A DNA stretch of 63,366 nt from an uncultured Bacteroidales bacterium (lineage in GTDB: Bacteria; Bacteroidota; Bacteroidia; Bacteroidales; UBA3824). Below the pieces are notes generated by a model. That model saw only the letters and a list, made by a program, of their open reading frames with translations, made no database searches and had not been told where the DNA came from. Of this stretch, positions 1 through 8,684 are shown piece by piece. Position numbers and translations under genes: made by a program. The DNA lies in the NCBI GenBank assembly GCA_905234655.1, contig CAJOJG010000010.1, positions 1 through 63,366 of the forward strand. The letters are read 5' to 3'. How positions within the stretch are numbered: position 1 is the first letter of the stretch; each line of letters begins with the position of its first letter.

Positions 1-1830
1 GAAGAACTCCCCTGCGAGGGTCTCGAAATACAAATCCTCGACCGCATGGAACTCGTCCCCGAAAAATACGGCGATATGTCCGACGACAACAACCGCAGGG
101 CTGTCATTGCCGATTATAAGTCCAAATACGGCGACAATTTGGAATATTCCGTGGAAGGATTTTATGGCGGCAATGTCTATTATATATTTGTGTACAAGGT
201 GTTTAGGGATGTAAGGCTTGTCGCCGCGCCGCCTTCGTCCGTGGGCAATTATTATTCTGATACCGACAATTGGATGTGGCCCAGACATTCGGGCGACTTT
301 TCAGTGTTCAGGGTCTATGCCGACAAGTTCAACAACCCCGCCGATTTTTCAAACGCCAACATCCCCTACCACCCGAAATCACACTTCAAGATTTCGCTCA
401 AAGGACTTAACGAAGGCGACTTCACGATGGTCTTCGGCTATCCAGGCACCACGGAATCATACCTGCCGTCATGTGCGGTCAGATACCGCCAGGAAGTCGA
501 ACTGCCGACGAGGGTTTGCGTCCGACAGTTGGAGATGGACATCATGGAAGAGGCGATGAACCACGACCGCCAAATTAAAATCGACTATGCGTCGCGCTAT
601 TCGGGCGTGGAGAATGGAAAGAAAAAATGGGAGGGCGCAGTCGCCGGCCTCCGCGCCTACAACGCCATCGGCCGCAAACAGGAATTGGAGCGCGAGTTCC
701 AGTCGCGGCTCAAAAACAGCGAACTTCGTGGCAAATACGGCAACATCGTCAAGGCTTTCTGTTCCATCTACAACGCCACTAACATCAAGGCAGCGAGAGG
801 TTTTGTGTTTTTCACGGAAGCACTGTACGGCCTTCAGCAATTCAAACTTGGCGAGCAGCTCACGCGCCTGAAAAACTCCATGGCGAACCCTTCGTCCAAC
901 ATCCAAAACGAAATCAACAACGTCGAGAGCAAAATCCGCTCCCTGTACGACCGGCGGGACAGCACGTTGGAACGCAAAATGTTCACCGCAATGTACCAGA
1001 TATATTGTGACTCCTGCCCAAACTACCTGCCGGACAATCTCGACAGCATGTACACCGCCCACGGCATCGAAAATGCCACAGACTTCATCGACGCATACTA
1101 TGAAAAGTCCGTCGCGGCTCAACTTCAGACGGCGTTACAAATCGTCAAGGAATGTCGCGAGGCTCTTACCCTCACCGGCAAGAAGCGCGAGGCAAAGATT
1201 GAGTCGCTCGTCGAAACGCTTTCAGGCGATGTGGGACTATATTTCTACGAAAGTTTCATCAGGATGCTGTTCCAGAAAGTGTATTTTGCATACTACGACA
1301 TGGCGAAGGCGGAGGACGACATGTACAAGCGTTACCAGTCGGCACTGCTCGACGTGATGCCCGAATACATCCCGTTCCCGGACGCAAACAGCACGTTACG
1401 TTTCACATACGGCAAGGTCGGCGGCTTCGAGCCGCGCGACGCTGTGGTTTATAAAAGTTTCACGACCCTTGACGGCGTTGTCGCGAAGTCACTCCCCTCG
1501 CCCGCCGACTACCACGCGCCCGATGCCCTCGTCGAACTCCACCACACAAACAACTTTGGCCGCTACGCCGACAAGGACGGCACTATCCACGTTTGTTTCG
1601 TGGCGTCCAACCGCACCACCGGCGGCAATTCGGGCAGCCCCGTCATCAACGGCGACGGTCATTTGGTAGGCATCAATTTTGACCGCTGTTGGGAAGGCAC
1701 GATGAGCGACATCATGTACGACCCCAGCATCTGCCGCAACATTTCCGTTGACATCCGCTACGTCCTCTTCCTCATCGACAAACTCGGCAACGCGCAAAAT
1801 ATCATAAAGGAGTTGGAGGTGGTGAGATAA
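1..1830 (+). CDS. S46 dipeptidyl-peptidase, DPP11-type, 5' partial
   Basis: This is a periplasmic or surface serine exopeptidase that removes dipeptides from peptide N-termini. The frame is open from base 1, so the N-terminus (signal peptide and the catalytic His of the NHHC motif) lies outside the window. The visible part has the WPRHSGDFSVFRVY segment with the catalytic Asp, the Ser motif TGGNSGSPVIN, and the usual C-terminal ISVDIRYVLF. The residue 18 positions after the catalytic Ser is Arg (FDRCWEG). In characterised S46 enzymes Arg here marks DPP11, which cleaves after Asp or Glu, whereas Gly marks DPP7. The acidic specificity is therefore inferred from one diagnostic residue plus overall similarity. 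A complete DPP7-type paralogue lies at 15210-17351. The gene is followed by the rpsU promoter with no obvious hairpin between. Confidence 0.93.
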   Translation, partial: EELPCEGLEIQILDRMELVPEKYGDMSDDNNRRAVIADYKSKYGDNLEYSVEGFYGGNVYYIFVYKVFRDVRLVAAPPSSVGNYYSDTDNWMWPRHSGDFSVFRVYADKFNNPADFSNANIPYHPKSHFKISLKGLNEGDFTMVFGYPGTTESYLPSCAVRYRQEVELPTRVCVRQLEMDIMEEAMNHDRQIKIDYASRYSGVENGKKKWEGAVAGLRAYNAIGRKQELEREFQSRLKNSELRGKYGNIVKAFCSIYNATNIKAARGFVFFTEALYGLQQFKLGEQLTRLKNSMANPSSNIQNEINNVESKIRSLYDRRDSTLERKMFTAMYQIYCDSCPNYLPDNLDSMYTAHGIENATDFIDAYYEKSVAAQLQTALQIVKECREALTLTGKKREAKIESLVETLSGDVGLYFYESFIRMLFQKVYFAYYDMAKAEDDMYKRYQSALLDVMPEYIPFPDANSTLRFTYGKVGGFEPRDAVVYKSFTTLDGVVAKSLPSPADYHAPDALVELHHTNNFGRYADKDGTIHVCFVASNRTTGGNSGSPVINGDGHLVGINFDRCWEGTMSDIMYDPSICRNISVDIRYVLFLIDKLGNAQNIIKELEVVR

Positions 1831-1860
1831 AATTTTTTTCCGCAAAAAATCCACAAATCT

Positions 1861-1891
1861 TTTGGTAGCAAAAAAACTTTTTGTAATTTTG
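1861..1891 (+). promoter_or_regulatory. Bacteroidetes-type promoter of rpsU
   Basis: TTTG at 1861-1864 and TAATTTTG at 1884-1891 are separated by 19 bp. This matches the known Bacteroidetes primary sigma consensus (TTTG near -33, TAnnTTTG near -7). A start about 5 bases downstream gives an AT-rich leader of roughly 60 bases before rpsU. Confidence 0.72.
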
Positions 1892-1959
1892 CATCCTGTA
1901 TGAAGTTAATTAACGCATATTTTTAAAGTTTAAAATTTAAACAAATTACAAAAAACACT

Positions 1960-2157
1960 ATGATCATAGTACCAGTAAAAGAAGGCGAAAACATCGAAAG
2001 AGCCCTCAAGAAATTCAAGAGGAAATTCGAGAAGACCGGTGTCGTTCGCGAGCTTCGCGACAGGCAAGCATTCACTAAGTTCTCCGTGAGGAGAAGGGAC
2101 CAGATTAAAAAGGCCATCTACATCCAGAAACTCAGACTTCAAGAGGAGGATGTTTAA
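1960..2157 (+). CDS. rpsU: 30S ribosomal protein S21
   Basis: Small basic ribosomal protein bS21 of the 30S subunit, involved in translation initiation. The 65-residue product starts MIIVPVKEGENIERALKKFK and continues with the basic FTKFSVRRRDQIKKA stretch typical of the family, at the usual length. It has its own promoter at 1861-1891 and a hairpin terminator at 2197-2230, so it appears monocistronic. Bacteroidetes bS21 is linked in the literature to sequestration of the 16S anti-Shine-Dalgarno; nothing in this sequence tests that. Confidence 0.97.
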   Translation: MIIVPVKEGENIERALKKFKRKFEKTGVVRELRDRQAFTKFSVRRRDQIKKAIYIQKLRLQEEDV

Positions 2158-2196
2158 GCAGTAGATAGGCTGACCGCCTTCATGAAAGCAAAGAAA

Positions 2197-2232
2197 AAAA
2201 GCCGTGAGTGTGAACCCACGGCTTTTATTTTT
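2197..2232. terminator. Bidirectional intrinsic terminator, rpsU / gmhA
   Basis: Stem AAAAGCCGTG (2197-2206) pairs with CACGGCTTTT (2217-2226), followed by a T-run on the plus strand and preceded by an A-run that serves the minus strand. It lies between convergent rpsU and gmhA. Confidence 0.85.
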
Positions 2233-2808
2233 TTATAGTCCCAACTGTTTTTCAATCAGGTAGATGAAAATATGAATTACCTTAATGTGGACCTCCTGGA
2301 TACGGTCGGCCTCGCCGTAATGCGGAACACGGATTTCCACATCGGCGAGGTCGGCAAGCGCGCCGCCGCTCTTGCCGGTCAAGGCGATGACCGTCATGCC
2401 CTTTGACTTCGCGGTGTTGACGGCATTGATGACATTCTTGGAGTTGCCGCTCGTGCTTATCGCCAACAGGACATCGCCACTATTGCCCAACGCCTCGACA
2501 AAACGCGAGAAAATAGCCTCATAGCCATAGTCGTTAGCGGTACAACTTATATGCGGCGCATCGCTTATCGCGATAGCCGGAATAGGACGGCGGTCGCCAC
2601 GGTAACGCCCCGTGAGCTCCTCGGCAAAATGGGACGCATCGCTCATCGAGCCTCCGTTACCGCACGATATTATCTTATTACCACCCCTGACAGCATCGGC
2701 CATGACCGCAGCAGCCCGGGCGATGCGCGTTATAACCGCCTCATCGCTCAAAAAACGGTCAAGCACATCCCGCGCTTGAAGGAGTTCGGTTTTTATGAGA
2801 TGTTCCAT
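2233..2808 (-). CDS. gmhA: Phosphoheptose isomerase (SIS domain)
   Basis: Cytoplasmic sedoheptulose-7-phosphate isomerase, the first step of ADP-heptose synthesis for the LPS inner core. The 191-residue protein is a single SIS domain: the phosphosugar loop [18 protein letters not shown] is near residues 50-70, [11 protein letters not shown] is the second loop, and the C-terminus carries the family's [15 protein letters not shown] helix. Length fits GmhA. I chose ATG at 2808 rather than a GTG at 2823, which would only add the unconserved MFFLT. No other heptose genes are adjacent. A generic SIS isomerase is possible, but the [12 protein letters not shown] segment is typical of GmhA. Confidence 0.88.
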   Translation of the reverse strand: MEHLIKTELLQARDVLDRFLSDEAVITRIARAAAVMADAVRGGNKIISCGNGGSMSDASHFAEELTGRYRGDRRPIPAIAISDAPHISCTANDYGYEAIFSRFVEALGNSGDVLLAISTSGNSKNVINAVNTAKSKGMTVIALTGKSGGALADLADVEIRVPHYGEADRIQEVHIKVIHIFIYLIEKQLGL

Positions 2809-2834
2809 CGTTAAAAAAAACACCCGGCTGAGGG

Positions 2835-3035
2835 TTAGTCGGTCTCTTCAAGCATGAAAATATCCTCAAGCCTTACCTTGAAGTAGCGCGCTATCTTGAG
2901 AGCCAAGACGGTGTTAGGAACGAACTTGCCAGTCTCTATGGCATGGATAGTCTGACGGGAAACATCCACACGCTCCGCAAGTTCCGCCTGTGTGATTCTC
3001 TTCTTCGCACGTTCTACTCTGATAGTATTTTCCAT
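2835..3035 (-). CDS. Small XRE-family transcriptional regulator
   Basis: A 66-residue single-domain helix-turn-helix protein of the Cro/CI (XRE) class. The HTH is [21 protein letters not shown] at about residues 14-34, followed by [21 protein letters not shown], which is the YgzD-like short form. These usually bind DNA as dimers and often sit beside a small membrane protein they control; here the neighbours are gmhA (same strand, 26 bases downstream) and a HAD phosphatase, so the target is unknown. The gap 3036-3164 holds AT-rich sequence in which I see no gene. Confidence 0.85.
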   Translation of the reverse strand: MENTIRVERAKKRITQAELAERVDVSRQTIHAIETGKFVPNTVLALKIARYFKVRLEDIFMLEETD

Positions 3036-3164
3036 AATCTTTTTGTATTAATCTGTTTTAAAATGACTATATTTTGGCTATACTTTCGCAAATACCATAC
3101 CATTAACCAAGCATGATTGTTATTTTTTCAACTATTGTAGCATTTTTTGTCGGAATAACTTACA

Positions 3165-3812
3165 TTATTCAAACAAATGCCTTATCAAATTACCGATTTG
3201 CGTGAAATCTTGTATGGTGTACTTTTCATTTTGCAAGCGCGAATCCTGCGAAATCCGCGCTATGAACCTCACACCGGCCTCCGCAGCGGCGTCACGGTCT
3301 GTTATCGCGTCACCGACAAACAGCGTGTCCTCCTGCCTTATCGAATATTTTGACAGCATCATGCGCACATGCTCCGCCTTCAGCGCGGGCGAGCCAAGCA
3401 CCTCCGTGAAATATTTTCCCAAGCCCTTGGCATCGACTATGCGCCTCATCTCGTCCTGCGGCGTGCCGGACGAAACAAAGATACGCGCCTTACCGTGCCA
3501 CTCCTCGAGAAAATCCATCACGCCGTCCGTCAGCGGAGCCTTGACGACCTCGCGCTCGACCCACTGTGTGAACCGCTCGCACATCATGCGGTGCTCCTCC
3601 TGACCAATCTCGCGCCCGAGGAACATGCGGTGGGCGATAGGGAAAATCTTTACCCTCGACACACCGCCATGTTGCAAGTGGTATTCAAGGACTTTCGACG
3701 CGATGTCGTCGCCATATTCGATGTACGAGTTGTAATAAGCCTCGTTCTTTATCTGGCAACTCTCACATATTACGCCGTCAAAATCCAAAAAAATCGCTTT
3801 TAAATGTACCAT
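3165..3812 (-). CDS. HAD-superfamily phosphatase
   Basis: Cytoplasmic haloacid-dehalogenase-fold phosphohydrolase of 215 residues. Motif I is FLDFDGVICES near residues 8-18, with nucleophile D10 and acid/base D12. A helical cap (roughly 20-90) follows; motif II is in IFVSSGTPQDE and motif IV in FVGDAITDRDAAAEAGV. The architecture is that of phosphoglycolate-phosphatase or beta-phosphoglucomutase-like subfamily I enzymes; the substrate cannot be told. It has its own promoter at 3833-3864 and is divergent from the membrane protein at 3985. Confidence 0.85.
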   Translation of the reverse strand: MVHLKAIFLDFDGVICESCQIKNEAYYNSYIEYGDDIASKVLEYHLQHGGVSRVKIFPIAHRMFLGREIGQEEHRMMCERFTQWVEREVVKAPLTDGVMDFLEEWHGKARIFVSSGTPQDEMRRIVDAKGLGKYFTEVLGSPALKAEHVRMMLSKYSIRQEDTLFVGDAITDRDAAAEAGVRFIARISQDSRLQNEKYTIQDFTQIGNLIRHLFE

Positions 3813-3832
3813 ATTGTTGATAAATTACGCCG

Positions 3833-3864
3833 CAAATGTACAAAAAGAAACGTAAACACACAAA
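3833..3864 (-). promoter_or_regulatory. Promoter of the HAD phosphatase
   Basis: On the minus strand, TTTG (3861-3864) and TACATTTG (3833-3840) are separated by 20 bp, matching the Bacteroidetes consensus. The -7 element ends 20 bases before the start codon, so the leader is very short. Confidence 0.65.
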
Positions 3865-3901
3865 TTAAATTGCACAATACCCACGGCGCCGACATATTTT
3901 T

Positions 3902-3932
3902 TTTGATTTATTTATCAAAGTTATTAATTTTG
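3902..3932 (+). promoter_or_regulatory. Promoter of the YfhO-like membrane protein gene
   Basis: TTTG (3902-3905), 19 bp, TAATTTTG (3925-3932): a full consensus match, 53 bases upstream of the chosen start codon at 3985. Confidence 0.7.
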
Positions 3933-3984
3933 CGACTTGTTAAACAATACATATTGCCAAAAAGCACATATCACACAGCAAGAA

Positions 3985-6564
3985 ATGAAAGAAAAAATTA
4001 AGGGCATCATCCCCCACATAATCGCAATCGCGGCGTTCATCATCGTGAGCGCGATTTACTTCCACCCGGTCATGGAGGGCAAAGCCCTCGTACAGGGCGA
4101 CAATATCCAGGCATTAGGCATGGCGCACGAAATAACCGAGTTCGAGCAGCAGACCGGCGAATATTCCGCATGGACAAACTCCATGTTCGGCGGCATGCCG
4201 GCATACCAAATCAAGTCGCCCGAAACATTCAACATCCACCTGATTTTGCAGAGGGCGTTGCACCTTTTCCTGCCATACAACACGATGGCCATCTTCTTCG
4301 TGTACCTCCTGGGATTCTACCTACTGCTCACAAGCCTCAAATTCAAGCAGAGCATCTCCATCATCGGCGCACTGGCATTCGCGCTGTCGAGCTACAACAT
4401 CATCATAATCGCCGCCGGCCACATAACCAAATGCTACGCAATAGCTTACATGGCTCCTGTGTTGGCGGGGATAATCCACCTGTTCAACAAGCGGTACGTC
4501 CTGGGATTTTTCATGACCACATTCGCACTCGGCATCGAGATTGCGTGCAACCACCCGCAGATACTCTACTACCTCGCGATTTTGTGCGGTGTGTTCTATA
4601 TTTGGAAAGCCATCGAAGCCTTCCGCGCCAAGAAGTCCGAGGACAATGGCACTGATAATTCTAACGGGACACTTAAGGACTTCGGGAAATCCACAGCGAT
4701 AGCCGCCGTAGCAGTCATATTCGCCGTCCTGCCTAACCTCACAACCCTTTGGACGACATGGGAATACGGAAAATACTCCACACGCAGCCAAAGCGAACTG
4801 ACCACACGACAGAAGTCGTCAGGACTTGACAAGGACTACGCAATGGCATGGAGCTACGGCGTGTCCGAAAGCTTTAACATGATGATTCCCGACTTCAAAG
4901 GCGGCGCGTCCGCCCAAATCGGCAACATCAAGGAACTTAACGCCGTGGAAAACAAGCAGATGGAACAGATGGTCGCACAGCAGAACCACTATTGGGGCGA
5001 CCAGCCTTTCACATCGGGCCCGGTATACATCGGCGCGGTCATCATGTTCCTGTTCGTATTAGGCATGTTCGTAGTCAAAAACCCCGCAAAATGGTGGATG
5101 CTCGCCGCGACGGTCATATCGCTCATAATGTCGTGGGGACATAACGCAGGCGTCGTGTCTGACATGCTGTTCGACTACTTCCCACTTTATAATAAGTTCC
5201 GCTCAGTATCCATGGCGCTCGTCATTGCGCAGGTCTGCATCCCATTCCTGGCGATGATGGCGATAAAAGAAATAACGGACAAGACCGCCGAGGAAGACAT
5301 CAAGCCTTTCGACCGCAAAAACTTGTTCTGGGCATTCGGCATTACCGGCGGACTGTGCCTGTTGTTCGCCATCGTGCCGTCGCTCTCCGGCTCGTTCATC
5401 TCCGACGAGGAAACGGCATACATGTCACAATATTCCGCCGAGCACCCCGAGGCTGCCAGCCAGATAGACGCGCTGCTCTATAACCTCACTCTCGTCCGCA
5501 AGGCGATACTCCGCAGCGACGCGCTCAGGTCGTTAATCTTCATCGCCATTGCAGCGTTCGTATGCTACCTCCACTACGCAAAGGTCGTCAAGACCAAGGC
5601 ACTGGTACTGCTCTTAGGCGCAGTCACAGTGTTCGACCTGTGGACAGTGGACATGCGCTACCTCGGCTCCAAGGACTACCACGAGGCGAACGAAATGGCG
5701 AACATGATGCGCCCGTCGACCGCCGACGACTTCATCAGGAAGGACACCGACCCCGACTACCGCGTCCTCAACCTCTCCGCAAACGTGTTCAACGACGCAC
5801 GAACATCATACTATCACAAATCGATAGGCGGATACCACGGTGCAAAAATGCGTCGCTACCAGGAGTTTGTGGACACCCTGCTCGCCCCGACAGTGAACTA
5901 CGCCCGCGCACTCGCGTCCCAAGACCCGACTAAGTTCGACACTTTCGTCAAGTCAAGCCAGGCGTTGAACATGCTGAACACAAAGTTCATAATCCTCAAC
6001 CCCGCCCAAATGCCGTACATCAACATGAACACATTCGGCAATGCGTGGTTTGTGAACAAGTTTGTGGCAGTGGAGACCGCCGACCAGGAAATATCGTCGC
6101 TTAACAAGAACGACATGAGGCAGACTGCCATCGTCAACAAGTCCATCTTCCGCGACTACATGCCCAACATGCCGTCCGAGCAGATATACGCCAACGACTC
6201 GAGCATAATCTCACTGACAAAATACCAGCCCAACTACATCAGCTACGATGCGATTGCATACCGTGACAGGCTCGCCGTGTTCTCCGAAATCTACTACCCG
6301 AAAGGATGGCAGGCATACATCGACGGAAAGGAAGCCGACCATATCTGCGCCGACTATATCCTCCGCGCCATGGTAATCCCGGCAGGCCAGCACAAAATCG
6401 AGTTCAAGTTCGACCCGGCATCAGTCCGCATCGGAAAAGTCATCGCCGCCATTACATCGTCACTGCTGATTATTGCACTGATATTGTTGATTATAAAAAA
6501 TAAAGACACACTCTTCGCCGCCACAAAACCGGCGGTAACAGAGGATTTGAAAAAAACGAAATAA
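3985..6564 (+). CDS. YfhO-like polytopic membrane protein
   Basis: An 859-residue inner-membrane protein with about a dozen predicted transmembrane helices (for example IIPHIIAIAAFIIVSAIYF at the N-terminus). The first periplasmic loop has the family's PVMEGKALVQGDN and the SMFGGMPAYQ segment. A soluble stretch near residues 600-810 precedes a final helix. The layout matches the Bacteroidetes YfhO/DUF6044-like family, a relative of GT-C glycosyltransferases; in Firmicutes YfhO glycosylates lipoteichoic acid. The substrate here is unknown. I chose ATG at 3985 because the in-frame ATG at 3937 adds 16 residues that overlap the leader and lack hydrophobic character. ychF starts 9 bases after the stop, so the two may be co-transcribed. 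Confidence 0.8.
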   Translation: MKEKIKGIIPHIIAIAAFIIVSAIYFHPVMEGKALVQGDNIQALGMAHEITEFEQQTGEYSAWTNSMFGGMPAYQIKSPETFNIHLILQRALHLFLPYNTMAIFFVYLLGFYLLLTSLKFKQSISIIGALAFALSSYNIIIIAAGHITKCYAIAYMAPVLAGIIHLFNKRYVLGFFMTTFALGIEIACNHPQILYYLAILCGVFYIWKAIEAFRAKKSEDNGTDNSNGTLKDFGKSTAIAAVAVIFAVLPNLTTLWTTWEYGKYSTRSQSELTTRQKSSGLDKDYAMAWSYGVSESFNMMIPDFKGGASAQIGNIKELNAVENKQMEQMVAQQNHYWGDQPFTSGPVYIGAVIMFLFVLGMFVVKNPAKWWMLAATVISLIMSWGHNAGVVSDMLFDYFPLYNKFRSVSMALVIAQVCIPFLAMMAIKEITDKTAEEDIKPFDRKNLFWAFGITGGLCLLFAIVPSLSGSFISDEETAYMSQYSAEHPEAASQIDALLYNLTLVRKAILRSDALRSLIFIAIAAFVCYLHYAKVVKTKALVLLLGAVTVFDLWTVDMRYLGSKDYHEANEMANMMRPSTADDFIRKDTDPDYRVLNLSANVFNDARTSYYHKSIGGYHGAKMRRYQEFVDTLLAPTVNYARALASQDPTKFDTFVKSSQALNMLNTKFIILNPAQMPYINMNTFGNAWFVNKFVAVETADQEISSLNKNDMRQTAIVNKSIFRDYMPNMPSEQIYANDSSIISLTKYQPNYISYDAIAYRDRLAVFSEIYYPKGWQAYIDGKEADHICADYILRAMVIPAGQHKIEFKFDPASVRIGKVIAAITSSLLIIALILLIIKNKDTLFAATKPAVTEDLKKTK

Positions 6565-6573
6565 CACAAAGAC

Positions 6574-7674
6574 ATGGGACTTCAATGTGGTATCGTGGGA
6601 CTTCCTAACGTGGGCAAGTCCACACTTTTTAACTGTCTGTCGAGCGCAAAGGCGCAAGCCGCAAACTTCCCCTTCTGCACCATCGAACCCAACGTGGGCG
6701 TAGTGTCAGTGCCGGACGACAGGCTCATCGCTCTCGAAAAAATCGACCATCCAGCCCAGGTTGTACCGGCGACTGTGGAAATCGTGGACATCGCCGGACT
6801 CGTCAAGGGCGCGAGCAAGGGCGAAGGCCTTGGCAACAAGTTCCTCGCCAACATCCGCGAGACAGACGCCATCATACACGTACTGCGCTGCTTCGAGGAC
6901 GAGAACGTGACGCACGTGGACGGCTCGGTAAACCCAGTAAGGGACAAGGAGATCATAGACGCCGAACTCCAGATAAAAGACCTCGAGACCATCGAGCAAC
7001 GATACGCAAAAACCGAGAAAATCGCCAAGACAGCAAAAGACAAGGACGCTGCACTGCTCCTGAAGGTAATGGACAAGATAAAGGCGGCTCTCGAACAAGG
7101 CAAATCAGCCCGCACCGTAGAACTCGACGAAAACGAGCAGATAGCCGCCAAACAACTCTTCCTGCTTACGAGCAAGCCCGTGATGTACGTATGCAACGTC
7201 GACGAGAAGTCCGTCATAAAAGGCAACAAACACGTCGACGCAGTGCGCGAGGCTGTCAAAGGTGAAGACGCCGAAATCCTCGTCATCGCCGCAAAAACCG
7301 AGGAAGAAATCGCCGAAATGGAATCTTACGACGACCGAAAGATGTTCCTCGACGACCTCGGACTCGACGAATCCGGCGTTGTGAAACTTATCCGCTCCGC
7401 ATACAAACTCCTCGACCTCGAGACTTTCTTCACCTCCGGACCCAAGGAAAGCCGCGCATGGACATTCCACAAAGGCGCGCTCGCCCCGCAAGCCGCCGGC
7501 GTAATCCACTCCGACTTCGAGAAAGGATTCATAAAAGCCGAAGTCATAAAGATGGACGACTACATATCGCTCGGCTCGGAGGCAGCCTGCCGCGAAGCCG
7601 GAAAGATACATATCGAAGGCAAGGACTACGTAGTGCAGGACGGCGACATCATGCACTTCAGGTTCAATGTCTGA
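6574..7674 (+). CDS. ychF: Ribosome-associated GTPase/ATPase YchF
   Basis: Conserved OBG-family nucleotidase (OLA1/YchF) that hydrolyses ATP better than GTP and associates with ribosomes and stress responses. The 366-residue protein starts MGLQCGIVGLPNVGKSTLFN with the P-loop at residues 8-16. Switch II is DIAGLVKGASKGEGLGNKFL. A coiled-coil insert lies at about residues 130-190 (IEQRYAKTEKIAKTAKDKD), and the C-terminus is a TGS domain (FFTSGPKESRAWTF through KDYVVQDGDIMHFRFNV). The length is as usual. It follows the YfhO-like gene by 9 bases. Confidence 0.96.
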   Translation: MGLQCGIVGLPNVGKSTLFNCLSSAKAQAANFPFCTIEPNVGVVSVPDDRLIALEKIDHPAQVVPATVEIVDIAGLVKGASKGEGLGNKFLANIRETDAIIHVLRCFEDENVTHVDGSVNPVRDKEIIDAELQIKDLETIEQRYAKTEKIAKTAKDKDAALLLKVMDKIKAALEQGKSARTVELDENEQIAAKQLFLLTSKPVMYVCNVDEKSVIKGNKHVDAVREAVKGEDAEILVIAAKTEEEIAEMESYDDRKMFLDDLGLDESGVVKLIRSAYKLLDLETFFTSGPKESRAWTFHKGALAPQAAGVIHSDFEKGFIKAEVIKMDDYISLGSEAACREAGKIHIEGKDYVVQDGDIMHFRFNV

Positions 7675-7802
7675 ACCATGAGTACAACTTTTTTAAAAAT
7701 ATTTTGCACAATTAGATGCAGAGTTATTAAAAAAGTTTGTAAATTAGCACCGTCGGCGGCATAATCGCCGGCATAAGTTAAACAACATTAAAACTAAATC
7801 AC

Positions 7803-8045
7803 ATGACAGGAATATTAATCTCATTGGCAATCGGCTGCTTGTGTGGCTTCTTGGCCGGCAAACTCTTCAAGGGTTCGGGCAACGGCTTGATTCTGAACAT
7901 CGTCCTCGGCCTGGTCGGCAGCGCGCTCGGCAGCTGGCTGATTGGCAACTTCTTCGGAAGCGGACTCCTTGGCCAGATTGTCACTGGCACGCTCGGCGCA
8001 ATCCTCATCCTTTGGGTCGTGTCGCTCATCCGTGGCAGGAAGTAA
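7803..8045 (+). CDS. GlsB/YeaQ/YmgE-family small membrane protein
   Basis: An 80-residue inner-membrane protein with two to three hydrophobic, Gly-rich segments (ILISLAIGCLCGFLAGKLF, GLILNIVLGLVGSALGSWLI and a third ending in IRGRK). This is the transglycosylase-associated protein family. The name does not imply enzymatic activity; members are often stress-induced. It is a single gene, with a terminator at 8072-8115. The upstream gap 7675-7802 is AT-rich and I see no clear consensus promoter in it. Confidence 0.88.
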   Translation: MTGILISLAIGCLCGFLAGKLFKGSGNGLILNIVLGLVGSALGSWLIGNFFGSGLLGQIVTGTLGAILILWVVSLIRGRK

Positions 8046-8071
8046 AAAGTACTATTTGCCAGGCTTCAACT

Positions 8072-8115
8072 AAACAAGGCTGTCCTCTTCCGCAGAGTAA
8101 CAGCCTTGTTTTTAA
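8072..8115 (+). terminator. Intrinsic terminator after the GlsB-like gene
   Basis: AAACAAGGCTGT (8072-8083) pairs perfectly with ACAGCCTTGTTT (8100-8111), followed by further T residues. Confidence 0.88.
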
Positions 8116-8171
8116 TCATTTATCCCGAACAAAGAATAACCATTGCACACAATTTTTTTCCAAGATAGCTA

Positions 8172-8645
8172 ATGAACAGCAAACAAAACCGAATATCAGC
8201 GATTGCACAGATTATCAACGACGAAATTGTACGCTCACAGCAAGACATAATCTCAAAACTTAACGAGCGCGGCATGGACATCACACAGGCAAGCCTCTCG
8301 CGCTACCTCAAGGAAATCCAGGCGTCGCGTATCCCGGACGGTTCGGGTGGTTATGTCTACAAACTCCCTGATAATCAAAACTCAAAGTCTCATAACACGA
8401 TAGCGGGCGAAGTCGTTTCGCTGGAGTTTGTAGGCCAGTCGATGATTGTAGTACGCACCGGCGGCGGATACGCAAACGCCGTAAGCGCGATAATAGACTC
8501 GCGGAATTTTCCTCAGTTTGCCGGGACAGTATCCGGCGACGACACAATAATAATCGTAATCCGCGACGGCTACTCCCGCAAGCAGATTAAGCACACGCTC
8601 ATCAACGAGTTCCCGAACATGAAGGACAAGTTTGTGAACGAATAG
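8172..8645 (+). CDS. argR: Arginine repressor
   Basis: A 157-residue ArgR/AhrC-type regulator that binds ARG boxes as an arginine-bound hexamer. The N-terminal winged helix is at residues 1-65, with the recognition helix ITQASLSRYLKEI. The C-terminal oligomerisation and arginine-binding domain includes FAGTVSGDDTIIIVIRDG. Position fits its role: it lies 39 bases upstream of carA, which makes carbamoyl phosphate for arginine and pyrimidines. The gap 8116-8171 holds no clear consensus promoter. Confidence 0.94.
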   Translation: MNSKQNRISAIAQIINDEIVRSQQDIISKLNERGMDITQASLSRYLKEIQASRIPDGSGGYVYKLPDNQNSKSHNTIAGEVVSLEFVGQSMIVVRTGGGYANAVSAIIDSRNFPQFAGTVSGDDTIIIVIRDGYSRKQIKHTLINEFPNMKDKFVNE

Positions 8646-8684
8646 TTAACATAAACACTTACCACAACGTTGGATTTTATATAA